A stretch of 56,255 nt of DNA from Ardenticatenales bacterium (GCA_020634575.1 JACKBM010000045.1:1-56255); one strand, 5' to 3'. Shown: positions 25,444 through 34,346, numbered from the stretch's first letter. The notes: generated by a model not told the origin, from the letters alone. A program made the numbers and translations.

Positions 25444-25474
25444 AGAGGGTGCTCTGCTCAAGCACCCTCTTTTT
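25444..25474 (+). terminator. Rho-independent terminator after the DUF4332 gene
   Basis: AGAGGGTGCT and AGCACCCTCT form a 10-bp stem with a 7-base loop, directly followed by a run of T residues (to 25474). It begins 33 bp after the stop codon. A second imperfect hairpin (25491-25517) follows. Confidence 0.9.
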
Positions 25475-25588
25475 GTTAAAAATGCTCAGGCCGCCGCCGA
25501 CAAAATCGGCGACGGCCCTCGGTTAGAACAGAAGATTGGCCGTGCTCCAGCCGGCTATTGCGGCCGCCACAGCACGGGACAAAACAAA

Positions 25589-26083
25589 TCAGGTAGCGGT
25601 TTGCACCGCCCGCTGCCGGGCTTCCAGGAGCTTGCTACGCACCTCTTTAGGCCCTTCAACTGCCCAAAGAATGCCTTCAGCGCCGGTCTGGCCCACGCTG
25701 GCCGTCTGAATGTCAATGCGCCAGATTCCCAGCCAGCGCATCAGGATGCCCTGAACCAGGCGAATATCCGTCACCCTGTCCAGGGGAATCGCCTTGCGCT
25801 TGTAGGTAAAAACACCCTCGTCGATATGCAAGACATCATCGACCAACTGATACGCCAATGACGCCGCCATTTGGGTAGCGTACCAGCGTAAAAAGGCCAG
25901 AAAGGCTAATCCCGGCAATATGAGCAGGCTGTAAACGATGAGCCAGGTCGTACCCGTAACCTCTTCCTTCAGCATGATTGGAATAGCCATTAAGGCCAGC
26001 GGCAACAAGGTAAAAACCAGGCCAAGCAGATAACCCCAGCGCCAGTAGCGCAACAGCTGCGTTCTCTGTAATTCGAACCGCAT
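25589..26083 (-). CDS. Membrane protein with bacterial PH domain (YdbS-like, 164 aa)
   Basis: The start at 26083 has GGAGG 6 bp upstream; an ATG 19 codons earlier lacks one. Two transmembrane helices (about residues 15-37 and 46-66) precede a bPH2-type pleckstrin-homology-like domain (about 78-150). That domain has the pattern ADDVLHIDEGVF in the form LVDDVLHIDEGVFTYKRKAI, then PLDRVTDIRLVQGILMRWLG and IDIQTAS. Such proteins sit in the membrane and are annotated as YdbS/YdbT-like; no enzymatic activity is established. The gene is monocistronic here and convergent with the DUF4332 gene. Family confidence is good. Confidence 0.82.
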   Translation of the reverse strand: MRFELQRTQLLRYWRWGYLLGLVFTLLPLALMAIPIMLKEEVTGTTWLIVYSLLILPGLAFLAFLRWYATQMAASLAYQLVDDVLHIDEGVFTYKRKAIPLDRVTDIRLVQGILMRWLGIWRIDIQTASVGQTGAEGILWAVEGPKEVRSKLLEARQRAVQTAT

Positions 26084-26414
26084 CTCAGACCTCCATAAAT
26101 GAATGGTCTTCCACGGCGGAATTGTTAGCTCCTGCGGCAACTGGTGTAAGGACCAACTGCCAGCTCCGTATAAGACGCCAACCTGTTAAAGATACCGTTC
26201 CCGTTTTTCTCGTTTGATGGTGACCGGAAACGGTATTGGCTTTACGATAGCCCTGGAAGAAAGTTGCAAAAGACCCCTATATACAGCCGAAATTGAAGCA
26301 TTTCACAGATCTGAGGTCGTATTTGGGGCTGCAGCTAACAGAGCGAACCGGTGGCCTCGAGAAAATGTGCCGGTATGATAGACAGGGAATATTGTGACTG
26401 AAATGGAGTCAAAC
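26084..26414. other. Intergenic stretch of 331 bp with an imperfect inverted repeat
   Basis: This divergent intergenic region separates the PH-domain and isomerase genes. It contains ATACCGTT (26192-26199) and AACGGTAT (26229-26236), part of a 12-bp inverted repeat with one mismatch, which may be an operator or terminator. No convincing promoter pair or small gene was found. Confidence 0.5.
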
Positions 26415-27227
26415 ATGGCTTATACACGTTTTCTTGTCGACATAGAGGCGCATATTGCGCAGGTTAGTATCAACCGGCCGGATAAAGCCAACGCCCTGGA
26501 CGGGGCCGGCTGGGACGAACTGGGGCAGATTTTCACAACCCTGGATGCCGATCCGGCGGTTCGGGTCATCATCCTCAGCGGTGAAGGTAAACGTTTCTGC
26601 GCCGGAGCGGACCAACAGTTTCTGCTACAGGGCGTCATGTATCTTAATGATGACAGCCCAGGCCATGCCCGCGAGCAGCTGCATAGCGACATTTTGCGCC
26701 TGCAGGGGAATATCAGCGCCATCGAGAATTGTCGCAAGCCGGTGCTGGCAGCCATCCACAATGCCTGTGTTGGCGGCGCCGTGGATATCATCTCGGCCTG
26801 CGACTGCCGTTACGCCACCGAGGATGCTTTCTTCAGCATCGCCGAGATTGACCTGGGCATCGTGGCGGATCTGGGGACGTTGCAGCGACTGCCTAAAGTG
26901 ATGGCACCGGGGTTGGCCCGCGAGTTGGCCTACACCGGCCGACGCCTGCCCGCTGTTGAAGCATTGCGCACCGGCCTGGTCAACCAGCTCTTCACGGACA
27001 AGGAGGCGATGATGGTCGCTGTTCGGGATATTGCCGCTCAGATTGCCAGCAAATCGCCGTTAGCGATTCGGGGGAGCAAGCAGGTGCTCAACTACAGCCG
27101 GGACCATAGCGTCGCCGCCGGCCTGGCTCAGGTCGCCGGCTGGAATACCGGCATGTTGCTGAGCCAGGACCTGAGCGAAGCGTTCAGCGCCGTCATGGAG
27201 CGGCGGGCGCCCACCTATCGCGATTGA
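26415..27227 (+). CDS. Delta3,5-delta2,4-dienoyl-CoA isomerase-like crotonase
   Basis: This 270-residue crotonase-fold enzyme has the oxyanion-hole strands GKRFCAGADQQF and HNACVGGAVDIIS. The stretch DAFFSIAEIDLGIVADLGTL closely resembles that of ECH1, the isomerase that shifts 3,5-dienoyl-CoA to 2,4-dienoyl-CoA during oxidation of odd-position unsaturated fatty acids. Its three acidic catalytic residues appear conserved: Asp in VDIIS, Glu in AEID and Asp in VADLG. The end NYSRDHSV also matches. The start at 26415 has GGAG 6 bp upstream; GTG 26394 and ATG 26403 are alternatives. It stands alone, convergent with an ABC permease gene, and both share a palindrome over their stop codons. Other beta-oxidation genes are not in the window. 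Confidence 0.85.
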   Translation: MAYTRFLVDIEAHIAQVSINRPDKANALDGAGWDELGQIFTTLDADPAVRVIILSGEGKRFCAGADQQFLLQGVMYLNDDSPGHAREQLHSDILRLQGNISAIENCRKPVLAAIHNACVGGAVDIISACDCRYATEDAFFSIAEIDLGIVADLGTLQRLPKVMAPGLARELAYTGRRLPAVEALRTGLVNQLFTDKEAMMVAVRDIAAQIASKSPLAIRGSKQVLNYSRDHSVAAGLAQVAGWNTGMLLSQDLSEAFSAVMERRAPTYRD

Positions 27228-27236
27228 TCAATCGCG
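27219..27236. repeat. Perfect 18-bp palindrome spanning two convergent stop codons
   Basis: CGCGATTGATCAATCGCG contains the stop codons of 26415-27227 (plus) and 27228-27950 (minus), which touch without a spacer. Both proteins therefore end in Arg-Asp before TGA. It could act as a very short bidirectional terminator, but no U-runs flank it. Confidence 0.85.
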
Positions 27237-27950
27237 GCGGAAGAAGCGGTAGGCAGTCAGGGCAAGCAGCGCCGTATAGCCCAGCAGGCCCACTGCCAGC
27301 CAGATGTCTGCGGCCGGCATCTGACCGTCTGCGGCCACGGCCAGGAGACGGTGCAGCAAGGTATTTGGTAGATAAGGGCTGATTTTTTGCAGTCCGGCCG
27401 GCATAATTTCCGCCGGCAGCCCCCCGCCCAGGAAGTACAGGGGCAGCTGCGAAAAGATGTACACCAGGTTGGCCACTTCAGCCCGCGGCGATAAGCTACC
27501 GACCAGCGAACCCAGCGCCACAAAAAAGGCGGCGCCCAGGAAAATGATCAATATTGCCAGCAACATGCCGCTGACGGTCAGGCGCAGGCCAAAGGCCAGA
27601 CTACCCAGGACCGCAATAAGCAACGCCTGCAAAAAGGCCAAGAGTAATTGTGCACCAGCGGCACCCAGGACTAGCCCGCCCAATGGCTGGGGCGTGAGCG
27701 CCAGGCGGCGAAACACACCTTTTTCCCGCCAGCTCACTATCCGGGTAGCCTGCACCGATCCCACCATCATCAAGGCAAAACCAACTGCTGGAGCATACAT
27801 GGCCGCCCCGCCACCGGTCACCCGGCTCATGAAGGCAAACATACCCAGGACAAACAATGGGGTGAGGGTCGTCATGGCGACGGCACGGTAATCGCGGCCA
27901 AAACCGCGCCAGAGGGAGAGCGAAAAGTAGAGCAAGGCATTGTTATTCAT
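27228..27950 (-). CDS. ABC-2 type transporter permease
   Basis: This is a 240-residue integral membrane protein with about six helices (residues 24-42, 52-70, 90-118, 125-152, 160-180, 212-232). The segment WREKGVFRRLALTPQPLGGL is the typical coupling-loop signature of ABC-2 permeases of the DrrB/NodJ kind, and the C-terminal half contains the usual SPRAEVANLVYIFSQLPLYF and PNTLLHRL. It forms the channel of an exporter with the ATPase encoded just upstream, whose gene overlaps its start by 8 bp (27943-27950). The substrate is unknown; drug, lipid or polyketide export are the usual roles of this class. Confidence 0.88.
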   Translation of the reverse strand: MNNNALLYFSLSLWRGFGRDYRAVAMTTLTPLFVLGMFAFMSRVTGGGAAMYAPAVGFALMMVGSVQATRIVSWREKGVFRRLALTPQPLGGLVLGAAGAQLLLAFLQALLIAVLGSLAFGLRLTVSGMLLAILIIFLGAAFFVALGSLVGSLSPRAEVANLVYIFSQLPLYFLGGGLPAEIMPAGLQKISPYLPNTLLHRLLAVAADGQMPAADIWLAVGLLGYTALLALTAYRFFRRD

Positions 27951-28902
27951 GATTGACCTCCAGTTGCGCTGACCGGCCGGTCAGCTCCAGAAACAGATCC
28001 TCCAACTTCGGTTGGGACACGACCAGATCAGCCACCGGCTGACCTACCGCCGCTGCCTGGGCGAAAAGCGCACTCAGGGTCGCAGGGGCATCCACTGATT
28101 GCAACAGCCAACGCTCGCCCTCCCGCCGGGCCAGCTGCACAGCCGGCAATGCGTTTATCTGCGCCGCTGTCAGGGCGACAGTCAACTGAATGGTTGAGAG
28201 CTGGCCCAGACTGGCGGTCAGAGCGGCCGGCCGGTCCAGCGCCACCAGGCGACCCCGATCCATGATGCCTACCCGGTCAGCCAGCGCTTCCGCCTCTTCC
28301 AGGTAATGGGTTGTGAACAGGACCGTCTTGCCGCGCCGGCGCAACGAGCGAATCAACTCCCAGAGGTCACGGCGCGCAGCCGGGTCCAGGCCGGCCGTTG
28401 GCTCATCCAGAAAGATGAGGGCGGGGTCATTGACCAGGGCCAGGGCCAGGGCCAGCCGCTGCTGCTGGCCGCCGCTCATCTTGTCGGGCAAGGCGGCAGC
28501 CATCGCTGACAGATCAACGCTAGCCAGTAACTCAAGGGCTTCGGCGCGGCTCAACCGCTGCCCATATAGCCGGGCAAAGAGCAAGAGCTGCTCAAGCGCC
28601 GTCAGTTCCGGCAACAGGCTGGTGGCCTGTAGTTGGACACCAATTTGCGCCTTCAGTGCCTGGGCGCCGGGCGTCATCGGCCGGCCCAAGAGCTGCACGG
28701 TGCCGGCGTCAGGCGCCAGCAGGCCATAAATCATGTTCAGCGCGGTCGTCTTGCCGGCGCCGTTCGGGCCCAGTAGGGCGAAGATCTCGCCAGCAGTCAC
28801 TTCCAGATCAAGGCCGGCGACAGCAAGATTGGCGCCGTAGCTCTTGCGCAAACCATTGACCTTAATCGCCTGCGGCTGGCGGTATTCATGGTCGATAACC
28901 AT
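27943..28902 (-). CDS. ABC transporter ATP-binding protein (DrrA-like)
   Basis: This 319-residue ATPase has Walker A GPNGAGKT (about residue 45), Q-loop VQLQATSLLPELTALEQL, signature SGGQQQRLALALAL, Walker B LIFLDEPTAGLDP and the H-loop TTHYLEEAEALADR. After the nucleotide-binding domain comes a C-terminal ~90-residue extension of the type found in daunorubicin-exporter ATPases. GGAGG lies 7 bp before the ATG. It is the first gene of a two-gene operon with the permease and overlaps it by 8 bp, so translation is probably coupled. It powers export of an unknown substrate. No regulator gene is adjacent. Confidence 0.92.
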   Translation of the reverse strand: MVIDHEYRQPQAIKVNGLRKSYGANLAVAGLDLEVTAGEIFALLGPNGAGKTTALNMIYGLLAPDAGTVQLLGRPMTPGAQALKAQIGVQLQATSLLPELTALEQLLLFARLYGQRLSRAEALELLASVDLSAMAAALPDKMSGGQQQRLALALALVNDPALIFLDEPTAGLDPAARRDLWELIRSLRRRGKTVLFTTHYLEEAEALADRVGIMDRGRLVALDRPAALTASLGQLSTIQLTVALTAAQINALPAVQLARREGERWLLQSVDAPATLSALFAQAAAVGQPVADLVVSQPKLEDLFLELTGRSAQLEVNHE

Positions 28903-29056
28903 CGTTTTCCTCCCCGTTGTGCGGGTTGTATCAGATGGTTATCAGCATAGCGGACCGGCCGGTACAGCACATCACCAGACAGACAGATATTGATCTACGC
29001 AGATAGGAGGAGGGAAAACTCTATCGAAAGATAGAGGCGGAAGGCCCAAAAAGGAA

Positions 29057-29135
29057 AAATCCCGCCCGCCGAGCCTGGCGGGCGGGATTTACCCCTCTGC
29101 TGGCGCCATGACCTTTTGTGCAGGTCATGGCGCCA
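29057..29135 (-). terminator. Two tandem hairpins terminating the subtilase transcript
   Basis: In minus-strand order, a 14-bp perfect stem (29122-29135 with 29101-29114, arm TGGCGCCATGACCT) is followed by a second 14-bp perfect stem (29077-29090 with 29057-29070, arm AAATCCCGCCCGCC). After the second stem the minus strand reads five T, two C and five T. The first hairpin starts 23 bp after the stop codon. Confidence 0.88.
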
Positions 29136-29158
29136 TACTTCAACTGGTACTCTGGCGA

Positions 29159-32100
29159 TTATGGTTGTTGGTCAACCAGGCCATTCCAGTAATAACTGCC
29201 GCTCCAGTAATCGTTGCCAGCGTAATATTGCCCACTATTCCAGTAGTAATCATTGGCGCTGAAGTAGGTGCCGCCGGCCCAATAGGTGCCACCAGCCCAG
29301 TAGGTGCCGCCGGCCCAATAGGTGCCACCGGCCCAGTACGTCCCACCAGCCCAATAGGTGCCGCCGGCCCAGTAAGTCCCGCCGGCCCAATAGGTGCCAC
29401 CGGCCCAATACGTCCCGCCGGCCCAGTAGGTGCCACCAGCCCAATAGGTGCCGCCATCCCAGAAATAATCTTCGCCGACCGGGAGTGGTTGCCGGTTGCT
29501 GTCAACCAGGGCATAGCCCTGGCGGGCCTCATCATAAACGGCCGGGCCGACGTAATCCATGCCCGTGACCATGTCGCCGTTTGCTGCCAGCAGTGTGCCG
29601 GTGCGAACTTCAGCTGCGCCCGGTGCCCAGATGCGGCCTGCACCTTGTTGGAAAATGCTGTAGGCCAGGGAACCGTCGCCAAGGACGGCAGGCTGGGCCG
29701 TAATAGTGAGGTAATGCTTCACCTGGTTTGGCGTCATCTGCGGGTTCTGTTCCAGCATCAGAGCGACCACACCCGCTGTGACAGCGGTGGCGGCGGAGGT
29801 GCCGGAACCTTGATAATAGCCGTCCTGGCGCGCCAGGTCCGGATTAGTGGTCACATAATAGCTCTGGCTCGGCTGGCGCATCAGCATGTGGGCGCCAGGA
29901 GCGAGCACATCCGGTTTTACAAAGCCAGATTCTGTCGGACCAGCTGCGCTGAAGGTAGGCAGATAGTCGTCACCCGGCTCCTCGAAGGTGTAATTGTCGG
30001 TAAACGCGCCGACGGTGATGACGAAGGGGTCGTTTCCGGGCGTCGTGATGGAGCCGGCGGTCGGGCCGGTATTGCCGGCGGCAACCACAACAACCACGCC
30101 CGCGTCCCATAACGCTTCCACTGCCTGATTCAGGGGGTTCTCCCAATAGGCGCCATCAACTGGTCCCATCAGCGACATGTTAACAACACGGATGTTGTAT
30201 TGCTGTCGATTTTGCATGATCCAGTTCAGGCCATCGATGACCTGGGAGTAGGTACCTTTGCCTTCGTGATCCAGCACTTTGACGCTGACCAGGTCTGCGC
30301 CTGGGGCAACGCTGGCGGGCTGACCCTGGAGGTCAGTCAGCTGGCTGCCAATCAAACCGGCCATAAAGGTGCCGTGACCATGCTGGTCCTGGGGGCTACT
30401 GCCGGGGATGGCGTTATAGCTGGCCACCACATCGGCGTTGATGACGCTGGCGTCAATACCTGTATCGACGACGGCAACGGTCACGCCAGCGCCGGTAACC
30501 TGCTGCTGGTGCAGCTGGTCCGCGCCAATCAGCTCAAGGTATTCTGAGGGTTCAACGCGAGTATGTTCGCTGAACAGCCTCAATTCATCAACCCAGAACC
30601 CTGTATTGGCGGAAGCAGAGATGGAAGCAACAACCCAGGCAGCCCCGGCCGGTGCCGTCGACACCACATTCACAAGCTGTGTGGTGTGCTGCATGGTTAC
30701 CGAGGTCGTCTGCGACAACTTGCTCCAGTTTGCATCGTAAAAGGTCAGGCCCAGATAGCCTTCCTGGTATCCGGGGCCAGTCACCTTGCCAAAACCCTGG
30801 AAGTAGTAGGTCGTGCCAACCGTGGCGGGCTGGTACTGCTCCACATAACTCCAGGAACCGCCCCCGTTGACCGGGGCAAGGATTAGCGCCTGCTGGCCGT
30901 AGGCGGTGTTGTTGCTCAGGGAATATTTGGTGTTGGTGCCAATTTCCCAGCCCTGCATGCCAGCTTCAAAACCGTTGTTTTGCATGAGGTTGGCGCTGGT
31001 GCCGGCCGAAGTCACGGTCAGCGACGTGGCATCGACCTTGGTATAGGCACCGCCACCGCCAAACACCCATACAACCATGTGTGCGGCACCGGCCGGTGCC
31101 GTCGCATTGACCTTATAGGGTTTGTAGGCCGTCCCGACCACTTCAGTCTCGTGGCGGTCCAATTCGACCCAGTTCTTGTCGTAGAAGGAAAGACCCAGGC
31201 CACCCCAGCCATAGTTAGCGCCGCGGCGGGCCGAGACAGAAAAGGTATACGCATTGCCAGGCGTAACAGACACCAGCTGGTCAATATAGCCATCCAGGCT
31301 GGAGTTACCCAGCCGGGCGGCAAACTGACCAACTACAGAATCCTGTGAAAGCGAAACGGCTGGCGAGTGAATGTGAAGATTCCAGCTAGAAAGGCCATTC
31401 TCGAAGCTACTATTGGCCAGGCCAATCGCTGTGGTTTCACTGGTGACTTCAGCCAGGCTGAGGGCATCCACATCTGCGACTACGCCGGCATCGGCATAGA
31501 CCCAGGCACGCACAAAGCTGGTACCGGCCGGTGCTTCGGCCGAAACAGAATAAAAGTTGTAGGCAATCCAATAATTCGGGTTGGGCGCCGCACCCATTGT
31601 GATAGCCTTATCCTCAATGAGGTTGCCGTTGGCATCATGGAAACCCAGCCCCATACCAGCCCATCCGTTGAGGCCGATGGCCCGACCAAAACCACTGATC
31701 CGATAGATGTTGCCCGGTGTGGCTGGCACATCTTGCGCCAGACTACCGGCTTCGCCGACTGCCAGACGAACAGCATCGTCCCCAGAATACGCATCGAAAA
31801 TGGTCTGCACACCGCTATCCCAGATCGACCAGCCCGCCTGTCCATCCTCAAAATCGCCATTCTGTAGCAAGTTACTGACATTGACGAAAGAGAGGTCGTC
31901 AACGCAGAGCTCGGTGTAGCGATCGGCGGCCACGGTAACCTGCACGTAAACGGCATCGGCCGGGGCGATGATGGTAGCGCCAAAATAACCATACTCGGAT
32001 TCATTGACTTCGACGGCAATACGGCCCAGGTTATTCCAATTTTCATCTACAAATGTGGCCGCGAAATTAGCCCAGCCATTTCCATCTCGTTTGGCCCAAC

Positions 32101-32659
32101 CGCGCAAGACGTAGCGGTCCAGCGGGACTACTTTCAGGTCAATATCCTGGCTAATGGAGCTATAAACAGCCGCATCGCCAACACAGGCGGCGGAACCATC
32201 AGCATAACCATTCTGGGAAATGTAGCGATTGCCTTCCAGCCAATCATCCCAATGATCAAAGCCGCCACTGAAGTCGGCGTTGGCAAGCAGGTTTTTGTCA
32301 GGGTGATAGCTACTGCTTTCTATGACCCCATCCAGGGAGATCTGGGTAATGTTATTGTTACGGGAAAGTCGGGAAATATTGCGGGCGGGGATGGTCGCGG
32401 ACAGACCTTGAATGATCGGCAGGTCACGAGTCACGATACCGCCGGCCTCAGCGACCGCTTCACGAACCGCCGAGTTGGCTGCAGCATCCATCTGAATGAT
32501 GACGTTCACGGCGCCATCCGGCTGCGAGGCAAGGTAGGTGGTCAGCGCGCTATCGAGTTTGGCAGTAGCGCCGGCTGACTGAACCTGACTAAAAAGGACA
32601 GTCAATAACGCCAGCAACAGCCAAAGAATGGTGTAGTGCGGTCTGCGAAGTGATCTCAT
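29159..32659 (-). CDS. Secreted subtilisin-like (S8) serine protease with sugar-binding-like modules and YWAGGT tail
   Basis: This 1166-residue exported protease starts at ATG 32659 (a start 12 codons upstream is less signal-like). A signal peptide (1-31) is followed by an inhibitor/propeptide-like region (about 35-110). Next come four jelly-roll modules of ~135 residues (about 115-680) with repeating NLLQNGDFEDGQAGW and FYDANW patterns, like carbohydrate-binding domains. The S8 catalytic domain then shows Asp732 in VAVVDTGID, His762 in GHGTFMAG and Ser955 in GSGTSAATA, so the triad is complete. The C-terminus has one FWDGGT, ten exact YWAGGT hexapeptides, and an aromatic tail rich in YYW and YWSG. 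It probably degrades external protein while bound to polysaccharide or the cell surface. Two strong terminators follow. The gene is monocistronic. Confidence 0.9.
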   Translation of the reverse strand: MRSLRRPHYTILWLLLALLTVLFSQVQSAGATAKLDSALTTYLASQPDGAVNVIIQMDAAANSAVREAVAEAGGIVTRDLPIIQGLSATIPARNISRLSRNNNITQISLDGVIESSSYHPDKNLLANADFSGGFDHWDDWLEGNRYISQNGYADGSAACVGDAAVYSSISQDIDLKVVPLDRYVLRGWAKRDGNGWANFAATFVDENWNNLGRIAVEVNESEYGYFGATIIAPADAVYVQVTVAADRYTELCVDDLSFVNVSNLLQNGDFEDGQAGWSIWDSGVQTIFDAYSGDDAVRLAVGEAGSLAQDVPATPGNIYRISGFGRAIGLNGWAGMGLGFHDANGNLIEDKAITMGAAPNPNYWIAYNFYSVSAEAPAGTSFVRAWVYADAGVVADVDALSLAEVTSETTAIGLANSSFENGLSSWNLHIHSPAVSLSQDSVVGQFAARLGNSSLDGYIDQLVSVTPGNAYTFSVSARRGANYGWGGLGLSFYDKNWVELDRHETEVVGTAYKPYKVNATAPAGAAHMVVWVFGGGGAYTKVDATSLTVTSAGTSANLMQNNGFEAGMQGWEIGTNTKYSLSNNTAYGQQALILAPVNGGGSWSYVEQYQPATVGTTYYFQGFGKVTGPGYQEGYLGLTFYDANWSKLSQTTSVTMQHTTQLVNVVSTAPAGAAWVVASISASANTGFWVDELRLFSEHTRVEPSEYLELIGADQLHQQQVTGAGVTVAVVDTGIDASVINADVVASYNAIPGSSPQDQHGHGTFMAGLIGSQLTDLQGQPASVAPGADLVSVKVLDHEGKGTYSQVIDGLNWIMQNRQQYNIRVVNMSLMGPVDGAYWENPLNQAVEALWDAGVVVVVAAGNTGPTAGSITTPGNDPFVITVGAFTDNYTFEEPGDDYLPTFSAAGPTESGFVKPDVLAPGAHMLMRQPSQSYYVTTNPDLARQDGYYQGSGTSAATAVTAGVVALMLEQNPQMTPNQVKHYLTITAQPAVLGDGSLAYSIFQQGAGRIWAPGAAEVRTGTLLAANGDMVTGMDYVGPAVYDEARQGYALVDSNRQPLPVGEDYFWDGGTYWAGGTYWAGGTYWAGGTYWAGGTYWAGGTYWAGGTYWAGGTYWAGGTYWAGGTYWAGGTYFSANDYYWNSGQYYAGNDYWSGSYYWNGLVDQQP
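29267..29446 (-). repeat. Ten 18-bp units encoding YWAGGT in the subtilase C-terminus
   Basis: Ten in-frame hexapeptides YWAGGT are encoded without interruption. Codons vary at third positions (both Ala and Gly codons differ between units), so the amino acid sequence is more conserved than the DNA, which implies selection for the peptide. Confidence 0.92.
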
Positions 32660-33030
32660 AGCCGTGCATCCCCAAAAATCAGACCGGTAAGGCATTACCA
32701 GTACATCAAAACCGATCTGTTTTTGTTTCTTCCCGTTGACAAGGTGTATGCTCTAAAAGAATGGTCTACACCTGCTAAGAGCATTGTCAATCTCGAATCT
32801 AACGTAAATTCTGACGGCTGCATCTCTGGAAGTAGTATTTTTGTACTGTTACCATAATGTGAAGCAGCAGCGGGCAGCCCGTGGGCGGCTGCTAGCCTGA
32901 CGAAATGAAGTTGTCAGCATGGACATCGTCTTCTCCGCCCGCTCCCGAAAGGCAGAAAGAGGCCTGTTCAGGGCGCACGCGCGTCCCCTCTGTAATCCAT
33001 AACGCATTTGCTACCCACGAGGGGTAGTGG

Positions 33031-33160
33031 ACCCGTCGGGTGGTGGACCCGTCGGGTGGTGGACCCGTCGGGTGGTGGACCCGTCGGGTGGTGGACCCGT
33101 CGGGTGGTGGGGACCCGTCGGGTTGGTGGGGACCCGTCGGGTTGGTGGACCCGTCGGGTT
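33031..33160 (+). repeat. Second CCCGTCGGG array, eight copies
   Basis: The core starts at 33032, 33048, 33064, 33080, 33096, 33114, 33133 and 33150. The first five keep the 16-bp period of the array at 4753-4906; later units carry 1-3 extra bases and GGTTGG variants. A decayed ninth unit lies at about 33169. Confidence 0.93.
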
Positions 33161-33196
33161 GGTGGGGACCCCTCGCATCCCCCCGTTCTGGCCCCT

Positions 33197-33221
33197 GCCT
33201 CCGATACACCTTACAATAGCG
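33197..33221 (+). promoter_or_regulatory. Promoter-like 25-bp box upstream of the MscS gene
   Basis: The box holds GCCTCCGATACACC, one T and TACAATAGCG. TACAAT (33212-33217) fits a -10 element. The same box with one base changed stands at 36233-36257. The start codon lies 61 bp downstream of the -10 box. Confidence 0.6.
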
Positions 33222-33278
33222 TCGGCTAATTCGCGGCGGGGGTGCCGCGCCAAACAACAAACACGAGGCTAACGTTTT

Positions 33279-34346
33279 ATGGGGCAGTTCTGGCAGGAAG
33301 TCGCCATCGCCATTGGCATTACGGTTGCCGGCTATATCATCAGTTGGGTCGCCAATCAGCTGCTAACCCGAGTTGTCGCCCGGCTCACGCGGCGGACGGC
33401 CACCCACCTCGATGATGTCATCCTGGAAGCGGCTAATCCCCCGCTGCGGCTGACTATCTTCCTGGGCGCCGTCGAAATTGGCTTTTCCCGTCTCAGCAGT
33501 ATTCCCGCAGGCTGGCTGGCGCTGATTTCCGCCTTTTTCTTTGCCCTCTACTCCCTGCTCGTCTTTCTCTTTCTGTGGCGGCTCGTCAGTGGCCTGTTCC
33601 GCTGGTACGGGCTTGAAGTTGTCCACCGCACAGAGACGCTGGTGGACGACCAGTTTTTGGAGCTGTTCCGCCGGCTGGCGCTGGCGTTGTTGACTGCCAT
33701 CATGATTGTCGTTGTTCTGGGCCGCTACGGCATCGAGGTGACAGCGCTGGTCACCACGCTGGGCATTGGCTCCCTGGCCATCGCCCTGGCCGCCCAGGAG
33801 ACGCTGGGCGACATGTTCTCCGGCCTGACTATCCTGGTTGATCAACCCTTTAAGGTCGGCGATCGGGTGGAGTTGTTGGAATTGGGGACGTGGGGCGATG
33901 TGACGGAGATCGGCTTGCGCTCGACCCGGATCCTGACCACTGACAATCGGACCGTATCCGTCCCTAATTCGGTGATCGGCAAGGGATTGGTGGTTAATTT
34001 CTCCGTGCCCAGCGCCCTTTACCGGATCGAAACCACGGTCGGCGTGGCCTATGACAGCGACGTGGCATTTGTGCGCAGTGTGCTGGAAGCGGCGGTGCGG
34101 CGTCAGGAATGGGTGGTGGCGGACCGGCCGGTTGACGTCCTCTTCGTCGAGTTTGGCGACTCCGCCCTTAACTTCCGCGTTCGCTGCTTCATCGACGATT
34201 ACCTCGACCGCTGGCGTGTCCTCGACCGGCTCAACAGCGTCATTTTCGCTGCCCTATCCGAAAATAAAATCAGCATTCCTTTCCCGCAACGCGACCTCCA
34301 TATCGTCTCCAGTTCAGTCCCATTTGGCGGCAGCCGGGATGCCTAA
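33279..34346 (+). CDS. MscS-type mechanosensitive channel (355 aa)
   Basis: This membrane channel has about four N-terminal helices (residues 6-28, 57-75, 80-102, 128-150) and a pore-lining helix with LVTTLGIGSLAIALAAQETLGDMFSGL, the Gly/Ala-rich TM3 pattern of MscS. The following beta domain contains DQPFKVGDRVELL, the hallmark FxxGDxV region, and IPNSVIGKG in the form VPNSVIGKG. A C-terminal alpha/beta cage domain completes it. Channels of this family open under membrane tension to release solutes during osmotic downshock. A promoter-like box lies 60 bp upstream. The gene appears monocistronic. A second, different MscS homologue is encoded at 54271. Confidence 0.92.
   Translation: MGQFWQEVAIAIGITVAGYIISWVANQLLTRVVARLTRRTATHLDDVILEAANPPLRLTIFLGAVEIGFSRLSSIPAGWLALISAFFFALYSLLVFLFLWRLVSGLFRWYGLEVVHRTETLVDDQFLELFRRLALALLTAIMIVVVLGRYGIEVTALVTTLGIGSLAIALAAQETLGDMFSGLTILVDQPFKVGDRVELLELGTWGDVTEIGLRSTRILTTDNRTVSVPNSVIGKGLVVNFSVPSALYRIETTVGVAYDSDVAFVRSVLEAAVRRQEWVVADRPVDVLFVEFGDSALNFRVRCFIDDYLDRWRVLDRLNSVIFAALSENKISIPFPQRDLHIVSSSVPFGGSRDA

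Larger units (their letters stand above)
32660..33278. other. Intergenic region of 619 bp between subtilase and MscS genes
   Basis: The region contains an AT-richer stretch (about 32700-32860) likely to hold the subtilase promoter, the CCCGTCGGG array at 33031-33160 and the promoter-like box at 33197-33221. Open frames across the array encode repeats only. No gene is supported. Confidence 0.6.

Noticed and set aside
29108..30112. 334-codon plus-strand frame opposite the subtilase C-terminus
   Set aside because: It is antisense to the catalytic domain and YWAGGT repeats, and it starts inside a terminator hairpin.
33008..33272. Open frames on both strands over the 33-kb CCCGTCGGG array
   Set aside because: They encode only repetitive Gly/Pro/Arg/Val peptides without starts or ribosome sites.
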